In this document: positions 57,011 through 64,000 of the stretch, one piece after another
How positions within the stretch are numbered: the first letter of the stretch is position 1
Layout of the letters: every line of letters starts with the position of its first letter
NCBI RefSeq assembly: GCF_910592395.1
Contig: NC_088317.1
Location: 9,982,001-10,046,000 of the forward strand
From: Lineus longissimus
Taxonomy: Eukaryota; Nemertea; Pilidiophora; Heteronemertea; Lineidae
Direction: 5' to 3'
Length of the DNA: 64,000 nt
Made by a program: the position numbers and the translations under genes
Notes under the pieces: model-generated
What the model was told of the DNA's origin: nothing
The model's database searches: none
The model's input: the letters and a program-made list of their open reading frames with translations, nothing else

Positions 57011-57639
57011 TCTCTATTTACTGATCTGCCAATGTGGTATTGAACATAAGCACCCTATCCTATTTGGAACTTTACATGTCAAAGATCGTGCAATGAAATC
57101 CTATGCACGTACCGCACCGTTTCTAGTGTATACAAACATGACCAAGAACAAAATGGCGAACCGCGAAAATACAATCCTCGAAAGAGCTGTTAGACACTTG
57201 ATCCATGCAAACTGTGAAAAATACTGGACCGATTTCTTTTCAAATTCTGCAGCAAATAATTCACATCGTTGACTTGGAGATCTGATGGTTTGATGAATCC
57301 AGATTTAGGTTTTTCATAGGTTTTTTAATGTTTTAGTTCGCAGAAACTTGATCGATTTTAAAAGTGCGTCCGAACCCCGCGCATGCGCAAACAGATGACC
57401 AGATGAACAGTCATGTGTGCGTGACTGCAAGGGGGTGGGGATTTAGAAGCCATCCACACCCCTGTCTGGGCTGTCTGGACACCGGCGACGCATGAACATC
57501 GTGAACTCTATGTCGATCTACCAGTTGGATGCGTTCGGCTACGATCGGTAATTTCCGTAACTGACGTCACCTCATTGATCACCCTGATTAGTAAACGCTC
57601 GCAGCAACAAGATTTCAAATGCAATAGGCCTACTTTATT
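57011..57639. other. upstream region of the right-hand gene
   Basis: No coding feature was supported. The stretch 57357-57500 is richer in CpG (CGAACCCCGCGCATGCGC, GTGCGTGACTGC) and may be part of the promoter of the gene starting at 57640. No TATA box is obvious at the expected distance. Confidence 0.45.
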
Positions 57640-58196
57640 ATGGCGTCTAGTATCACCCCCGATATTTTGTCCTATTCTGAGCAAAAAGGGCATGATGAGC
57701 CCGCTGAAGAATCAGGAGAGAGTAGCCAAGGCAGTGAACATCGTGTTAAAGGAGAGCCCATAAGGCCAATACCACGAAGAGCCTCGGCATGGCGTGCTAT
57801 GAATGCCGAGGATCTGGGAATTTTCTGGTGTAGAGAAATGTATGGATACGATGAAATATTCGAAAAAGCCCGTGTTCAGCATGTTGATGATGGATGTGGC
57901 ATTGCCGGTTGGGAAAACCTGGACAAGTTGGTCTCCCTCTACTCAAAATACATGGATAACGTTTTTCGTTGCTCGCCAGCTGAAATTAAGGAAGTAAACT
58001 TGATTATGACACGTTCTGAATGCGCGAAAGAAGCTGATCTGATGCTGGTTCGTGATGTTTGTGATAAACTGAAAGAAAATATCAGCCGGCTTACTCTTCC
58101 TGAAACTTCGAGGATATGTGCAACACAGATGATGATGGCTCAACCATCGCCTTCGACAGATTTCAATGCCTGTAAACTCTTCGTAAACACTCGTTT
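57640..58196 (+). CDS. first coding exon of an unrecognised gene
   Basis: Starts at ATG 57640 (ATGGCGTCTAG) and encodes about 185 residues up to a perfect donor, TT|GTAAGT, at 58197. The protein begins with a polar, disordered segment (residues 1-45: acidic and Ser-rich, then PIRPIPRRAS). A more ordered part follows with WRAMNAEDLGIFWCREMYGYDEIF and HVDDGCGIAGWENLDKLVSLYSKYM, and then an alpha-helical, acidic and basic stretch. No known domain was recognised. The exon ends in phase 2, matching the candidate exon at 60908. If the donor were ignored the frame would stop two codons later. Codon usage and composition look like a host gene rather than an element. Confidence 0.6.
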
Positions 58197-58219
58197 GTAA
58201 GTTTTTCCACAGGCCAAGG

Positions 58220-58648
58220 GGGTCATCCTAAAATGCGTCCACCAGCGTCCACCAGGTTTAAAATCAAGTTTAGAGTTATCAAAATAAAATCTAATGGCAA
58301 TAAATGAAATGAGCAGGACATTTTTCGTGTTTCAAGGAGATTTCGTGACATTTGTGTGTAAAATGAGCAAGTTATTGCCTAAAATGTACCAGCGTCCACC
58401 ACCCTGTCGGCGGCCATCTTGGATTCAACTTGGAGGCAATGACAGGGCTTCATAACACTAAAGGAGGCTTGTGATTTTAGATAGTAACTCCTTATCTTAC
58501 ACCCCAATGTCATGAAGTTTTCAAGAAATACGATTTATGGTGTATTTATTTCGTTTATGATTACTAAATTTAATTTTGATGACTTTATATCTGACTTTAA
58601 ACCTGGTGGACGCAGGTGGACGCTGGTGGACGCAGTTTAGGATGACCG
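58220..58648. mobile_element. non-autonomous DNA transposon, 8-bp target duplication, in the first intron
   Basis: The terminal repeats GGTCATCCTAAA..TGCGTCCACCAGC... are inverted at about 58605-58647. The right arm has one extra copy of the GCGTCCACC unit. GGCCAAGG directly repeats at 58212-58219 and 58649-58656, an 8-bp target duplication typical of hAT- or P-like elements. The interior (58262-58590) has no transposase. It inserted 24 bases downstream of the splice donor. Confidence 0.8.
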
Positions 58649-58656
58649 GGCCAAGG

Positions 58657-60907
58657 CAAGGCCAGCAGAATGAAATTCATACCGCCTAGTGTCCGAATGG
58701 TATCTGGTCGTTTCGCTCCATAACTTTTTCGCCCCCAGTCATTTCGCCCCAAATAGCATGCAGTAGGTTTGCCTCTGGTTGGGTAATTTCGCCTCCTGGG
58801 ACGTGGTTTTGCGTCAGGAAAAAAAAACAATCACGGGCCAAGAGGTGAATTTATGATGTACATGTAATATTATCGTACATGTAATATCATTTTTGAAACT
58901 TCTGAACGCCCTCTGAAGTGCATCTTCATGAATCATGTTCTTTGAACTCAAGAAATGCAAATTGCTATCCCAGGCGCAGCATCAGAACGACACGACGACT
59001 GGGGGCGAAAAAGTCATCGAGCGAAATGAAAAATCATTAGGAATTTCATTATTAGGGGCAACGAGGTCTTATGATTTATAAAGGAGACACATCAGGTGGT
59101 ACTTCAAACATGTCAAAGGTACCGTCTAAATCACCGCGACCCGCTGTCGCCAGCTTTAATCCCTTGATTTTGGCTTGAACAATACCACGTCATGGGTGCC
59201 GTTTCATTGGTGATTGGCTTGCCGTCACGTTTTGAGCCTTCCGGAACTTCCTGAAGGCTCCGGCAGTCTGAAGCTCTAAAAATTAGCATACGTAGTTCAG
59301 GAAATAGCTTAGCAACCAACAAAAATTATATGCCGCACACAGACATGACAGAATTTTATGAATTTCAAACCAAAAGTGCATCATTGCTCATGCATGCGAT
59401 CTAGTACATTCTGAGTACATGTAGCACGCACTGTCGCAGTCCACTGTCGACATTGAGATATCAAACTTTGAATTTGACTAACTTGGTATTTTAAAAACGG
59501 AGTTTGAAAAAAAGAGATAAATGTCAGCAGGGTTACATGTAGGTTCATGTCCATCATGTCCATTCCATGCATGCCATGGTACACGTGTATCTTACAAATC
59601 TTATATGTACTTCATTACATTGCAATTGCATGCATTGTGGGGACCGGTATTAAAAACAAAAGAACATCTTTCCGATGTTGCCATTTTGATGTCAGCTATA
59701 TTCAGGAATACCCATTCCAGTCCAGTGCATTGTGGTGTATCGTTCTGTACTGTCGCTGTTGTTTGTACAGTAATTCCTGTTTTAGACTGTCAGTGGCAAA
59801 TCTCTATGGCCTCAGGACTTTTTTTCCAATCCTTGTTGACCGTTTCATTAAAAATATTGTGGATGGTGAAACACTGAAAGGTGATAAAAATCCTTCTTTT
59901 TTTCAGAAATCCAGGTACACTTATATTTTTGCAACGATTTGAATCCATGCTGCTGCGCTTCCTCAAGGGCAAGAAACCATCGGAAATAAATTACCAAACA
60001 CTATTTGCAGAATTTGCTAGTATCTTTATCATAACCTTCTGGTAAGTTACTTGTTTTGGCCTTCCGGCCCTTTTTTCGGATTGTAACCAAATTTAATGTG
60101 AATATCTCCATCTCCATTACTAACACCCTTAATTTACCGATCGTTTTGGGGGTTAAAAAATAAAGTGTTCCTAAATTATTTCCAATTTGGAACAATCTAC
60201 AAAAATATTTTTTAAAATAAGTCTGAGTGACATTGTGTGTCACTCACAGGCTCCACAGCCTGCCAATTGCCAGAAAAGAATTCAGTCACTGATGAAAGTT
60301 GTTACATACGGGTATGTTCTAAACGATAATCTTACGCTACCACTGAGCATACATGTACATAGTAATAATGATGCGCACAGTTAGCTCATCTTCACTGACT
60401 TCAGGTTATCATCGGGCCTGCCCTTTTCTAACCTTCACACAACCAGCAAGTATGACACGTTCTACTGGTCGTGTGCCAAATGTATCATTCTTACCGGGAG
60501 TTAATTGAACAACCAATTAAATCAGATTGGAGTAATCCGCTTGGAGCAAAAAGCGTCTCGCTAGTCTTGCATCACATGCTTCTGGTGCCGCGTGACCCGA
60601 GTTCGGCTAATCAGATTACAAATAAATGGCACGTTTCTATTTGTAACCATTTGTAACCGACTTTCAAAACTAAGTTTCTGATTGGACGCTACGATTTTGC
60701 CTCAACCCTTGGACAGCTAAATCCATTGGTTGTTGCAGAGCGTGGGGAGGATATAGCATACGACGCACGTGAGGCATTATGGAGAATGAGTGAGCTTGAT
60801 TTTACCTTTTTAACGGAAGATGTCAACGTTCATCATTGTCTGTATTTGTATCATATGAAGTTCTGGCTGTTGTTTTTAAAAAGTAATTCTATTTGAATTC
60901 TTTGTAG
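58657..60907. other. probable intron; no exon proved
   Basis: Repeated motifs around TTTCGCCCC and GGGGCGAAA (58720-59010) form loose inverted words. No exon with good splice sites in the required phase was found. A candidate with acceptor TTGTTGCAG at 60736 is in the wrong phase for both neighbours and was not called. Confidence 0.4.
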
Positions 60908-61019
60908 TCCTGGAGATATGCAGCAAATGGATATATTTGGGAAAAAAGTGACCTCGACACCAGATCTTCGCTATGTTAAATGCAAGGATCAAGATGTTTT
61001 AGTGGCGACAATAGCTGAG
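60908..61019 (+). CDS. candidate internal exon of the right-hand gene
   Basis: A 112-bp open segment between an acceptor (ATTTGAATTCTTTGTAG) and a donor (GAG|GTACTA). It encodes 37 codons, PGDMQQMDIFGKKVTSTPDL... ending LVATIAE. The phase (one leading base) fits the phase-2 end of the exon at 57640-58196 exactly, giving ...NTRFPGDM. The donor is weak (GTACTA) and no family was recognised, so the link is tentative. Later exons would lie right of 61019. Confidence 0.4.
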
Positions 61020-61789
61020 GTACTAGTAATTCTCAATTTCAACTTCTTTCCTGTCATGCCTGTTACCTCTTGATCACCGCCAACGCCAATAGCCCATTTA
61101 AATATCTTCGATGTGCTCAGCTCCGACTCCGCCATACATCGAGCGCATGTGTGAGCTCCAAATAGTGTGGGAATACACGCACCACGCATTTTTAATGCTT
61201 ACTGCTATTGGAAAACACCTTCGGTATCTAAAATAGTTTTACGTCACAACCCTAGCTGACCAATCAGGTCATTCTTTGGCAGCCAATCAGTTTCGCTTTG
61301 AGCGTCGCATTTGCTAGTGACGAATCCATTGATCTAAACCCGCAGCTGCAGTAGTCAGTAGCTGTTCTACTTTGGCTACTCTATTCAGCTAGCCATTTCT
61401 GTCTGCAGTAGGTTTGTACTACAGGGTGTATAAAAAAAACCCAGAACAATTGCCATTTTTTCCCAATATCAACGAATTCTAAGACAAAGGACATGACACA
61501 TAATATAAATAATTTTTTCAGTCTATGATGTGTTGCCATCTGGGCAAGACTTACTACCTCCTCTTAATTGAGGGCATTTTTAGTTTACCATGGTGTCGAC
61601 TTCCCAGTCACTATTCTAAATTCTACTGTGCACGTGATAGTTTCCACCAAGACATTGCCTGTAAAATGGGAAAATTTGTCTGTAAGATTTGATTGAATCA
61701 TCATTCTTCTCCAAGGCCAGTCCAGACCAACTCAAAAATATGACATGGATGAGGTGTGCTGCAACCTCGTATCATCAAGGATTCTCATG
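61020..61789. other. no gene recognised
   Basis: Ordinary sequence; no supportable exon or element. A short CAGGGTGTATAAAAAAAACCC motif (about 61420) resembles common repeat ends but has no partner in the window. Confidence 0.4.
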
Positions 61790-62196
61790 CCCTGAAAAAT
61801 GAGGTACCTGGTACTCAATTGTACATTTTATTTTTAACCTTGATTTTCTGAGGTTTCTATTGTTGGAACCTTGTTTTTGTGGGGTTGTGTGCCTAGTTGT
61901 ACCTCAATAAATTGAGGTTTCTTTCAACCTTGAAAAAGTGAGGTTGTCAGTTTTGTGAACCTCAGCCTTCTTGAGGTACAGCCCAAAAAAATCATTTCTA
62001 AGGCATGCCGATTTGAAATGGCCCATTACTGCTAGTGCTACCCCAGCAAAGAATTCATCTTCTTTCAAAAAATCAGTTTATTTATCTGCGATTTTCGCAA
62101 AATCTTACCATGAAAAGGTGAGGTTTGTGATGAAAAACAACCTCAGATTCAGAAAAGTGAGGTTACATGTACTAGCAAACCTCACTTCTTTTAGTT
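61790..62196. mobile_element. MITE-like block built of AACCT/AGGTT palindromic words
   Basis: Begins with CTGAAAAATGAGGTACC and ends with the roughly inverted CAAACCTCACTTCTTTTAG. Inside, TGAGGTT and AACCTCA motifs alternate, often as pairs of the type AACCTTGAAAAAGTGAGGTT. The style matches the MITEs at 2991 and 46742, but the word differs. No coding sequence and no clear target duplication. Confidence 0.5.
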
Positions 62197-62642
62197 GCTG
62201 GCTCAGACAGGACCGGAGTTTAGCCCTTCACGCTGCAACCATCTTCATGCGGAGCCTTGTCTGGAGCCATGTCGATGCATGATGAGGTCATCATGTATCA
62301 ATCGATTTCCCCCTCTACTACAACCATTGTACACTTGGGAAATGACGTTGTGTCTTAATTGAGGGGTAACATAAACTTTTGAACTCGGGATGCACTGACA
62401 GTGCTTGAATGGGTTTTTGTGCCATGGCTTGCGCTTCCTATTTCTAAAAATATCGAAGAACACGTTTTTCTACAATCTAAAATTGGAAAAGCGTCTTACT
62501 TTTAGAAAAATATGTCACCAAAGAAATAAGCAGAGAACTTCATTGAGGGAATTCTTTTGTCACTCTTCCTCCTAGATATTTTTAGCTCAGCTGACTAAGT
62601 CAGCCGAGCTTGTCAAATAAGTTGTTCAGTGGCGTCCGTCTG

Positions 62643-62673
<31 letters not shown>

Positions 62674-64000
62674 GTTAAACCCATGGTGCACATTTTGTAA
62701 CCGTAAGACCTAGAGACTTCAATTTTGCATTTCTGGATACTTCTGGTCAAACTCTACTTTCAAAACAAAATTTGTCGCCATTCGACCTACTTCCTGCGAG
62801 CGAGAGTGCATGAAGGAAACTGGCCTATATCGGCCTAGGAGCAGCAGAATTAGTCGAAATATGATCTAATATTAAGATAAAATTCTTGAAAATCTATTTT
62901 ATTGAGAAAAAGTTCAAAAATTTTAACAGGAGAGGGCGCTACCTGCCTTTTAATTATTTCTGCCGATTCAAATTCCCGCCCGATGACGTCAGCCATCAAT
63001 GAAGTCTCCTATTTGCCAGTTCTCAAAACATGGCAGCTGCACAACAAAAGCAGTAGCTCCAGGAATAAATCACTGTTCACTTCAGCTTCGTAATCGATTG
63101 TACCCCCACTTTATTGTGTTTTGTGTGGTGTTCCTATTCAATCAACGATGTAAGGCCTTATTATGTTGGTTTTAATTGAGAAGGTGCATTATAAGCGGCC
63201 TACGAAATACCGAAGCGGAGACAAAATGGCGGCATGTTGTTTACGCTATGTGCTATAATCTTGGAGCTCAATGACACTCAAGTACCCAATTTTCTGCCTA
63301 AAAAGTAGTCTGGTAGGCGATATTATCACTAGTTCGTTTCAGTGGTAGTCATAAGGTCTTTAGGGACTACTTTCAGAAATTAGTTCTTGAAAATTTGGCC
63401 ACATTTCTGTGAAAACGATATCGGAAAACTTGTGCATGCTCTGTTCGCGATGACATCGCCGATGTATTTTGAAGTGGAGAATTCCCACAGTATGTGCAGT
63501 GAATCGGCATGATTCTGTTCGCCTATTAAGTTTTAGTTCTACGATTCTTTCATGAGTAAAAAGTAGACATTCTAAGCAATACAATAATGTCACTCCCATA
63601 AAAATTGATTGGAAATTGAGGGAGCTACGGCATTCTGTTCGGCAACTGGCAGCGCTGAAAAAATACATTGCATACTGTATAATACCAAATGGCACATTTT
63701 AAAAAGCACTCATTGGACAACGTAGGGAATCACCAGAAATGACGTCATCGCTGGTCTAAATAGAAAACTACGGTGGCGCAGTAGAGCACAAGAAAAGGTT
63801 TAGCATTAACTTCGTCATGCAAGCTTCAGCAACAAAACGATTTCTCATGAATGATTTATTTGATCATCATCAGCTTGTTTCCCCTGATAGATAAAAAATG
63901 ATTTACAATTTCAAAGTTTTCTATTTTGTGTATAGTCACATGTTATTTAACTGGCAAGGAGCCAAGCAGTTTTGAATATTCGCGGGAAAATACTTCGTAC
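62197..64000. other. no gene recognised
   Basis: Apart from the microsatellite, no gene, RNA or element could be supported to the end of the window. The minus-strand frame at 63360-63695 (111 codons) has no motif or splice context. Confidence 0.4.
62640..62677 (+). repeat. (CCAT)n microsatellite in a common dispersed-repeat context
   Basis: Seven to eight CCATC/CCGTC units follow a TTTTTAGCTCAGCTGACTAA motif (62579-62598) and a GTCCGTCTGTCC stretch. The 5' motif pairs with TCAGCCGAGC just downstream (62602-62611) to form a small hairpin. Both features are typical of a dispersed repeat seen in many marine invertebrate genomes. Confidence 0.6.

Noticed and set aside
60736-60789. Possible exon (RGEDIAYDAREALWRM) with TTGTTGCAG acceptor and GTGAGC donor
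   Set aside because: Its phase fits neither the exon at 57640-58196 nor the one at 60908-61019; kept only as a remark.

Overview
This window looks like nuclear DNA from a marine invertebrate deuterostome, possibly an echinoderm or hemichordate. The clues are spliced genes with GT/AG introns, many retroelement families, long poly-C runs and the frequent word AGGCCTA. That placement is an inference from composition; no gene here fixes the species.

There are three kinds of content. (1) A few host gene pieces. A KMT5A-like SET-domain methyltransferase lies on the minus strand. Its exons at 40913-41041, 19826-19994 and 19099-19300 join in phase, and a 20.9-kb intron separates the first two. A complete protein kinase reading frame (about 23481-24560, minus) sits inside that intron, behind a good splice acceptor. 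On the right, a first exon (57640-58196, plus) of an unrecognised gene ends at a GTAAGT donor and is in phase with a candidate exon at 60908-61019. (2) Mobile elements. The big intron holds a BEL/Pao LTR retrotransposon (outer LTRs 24927-25198 and 37989-38260) that a younger BEL element has split (27884-34626; its LTRs look identical, with 5-bp target duplication CCCGT). A DIRS-like tyrosine-recombinase retroelement remnant (about 12425-16039) lies in the left part. A CR1-type LINE with an intact ORF2 (48918-53095) abuts a 3.9-kb element (53099-57010). That element has roughly 640-bp inverted arms around a broken gene for a PIN/XPG-like nuclease with a CXC tail. Several small non-autonomous elements have clear terminal repeats or target duplications. 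(3) Satellites: a 31-bp minisatellite (3912-4300, 10438-11727, 16040-16640) with a 755-bp higher-order period, a 42-bp and a roughly 318-bp repeat (16651-17800), and a roughly 76-bp satellite (46050-48510).

Layout from left to right: LINE remnant with a MITE (1780-3911); minisatellite; small duplications and hairpins (6298-8523); foldback element (9039-10028); minisatellite split by the DIRS-like insertion (10438-16640); more satellites (to 17800); SET gene with its element-filled intron (19099-41041); a quiet region; satellite (46-48.5 kb); LINE; inverted-arm nuclease/CXC element; start of the right-hand gene; and a repeat-poor end with one more MITE-like block.

The least familiar object is the nuclease/CXC gene enclosed by inverted copies of its own 3' end. 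The most useful annotation result is the SET gene, whose exons lie 21 kb apart. All similarity calls come from reading motifs by eye; no database search was run.
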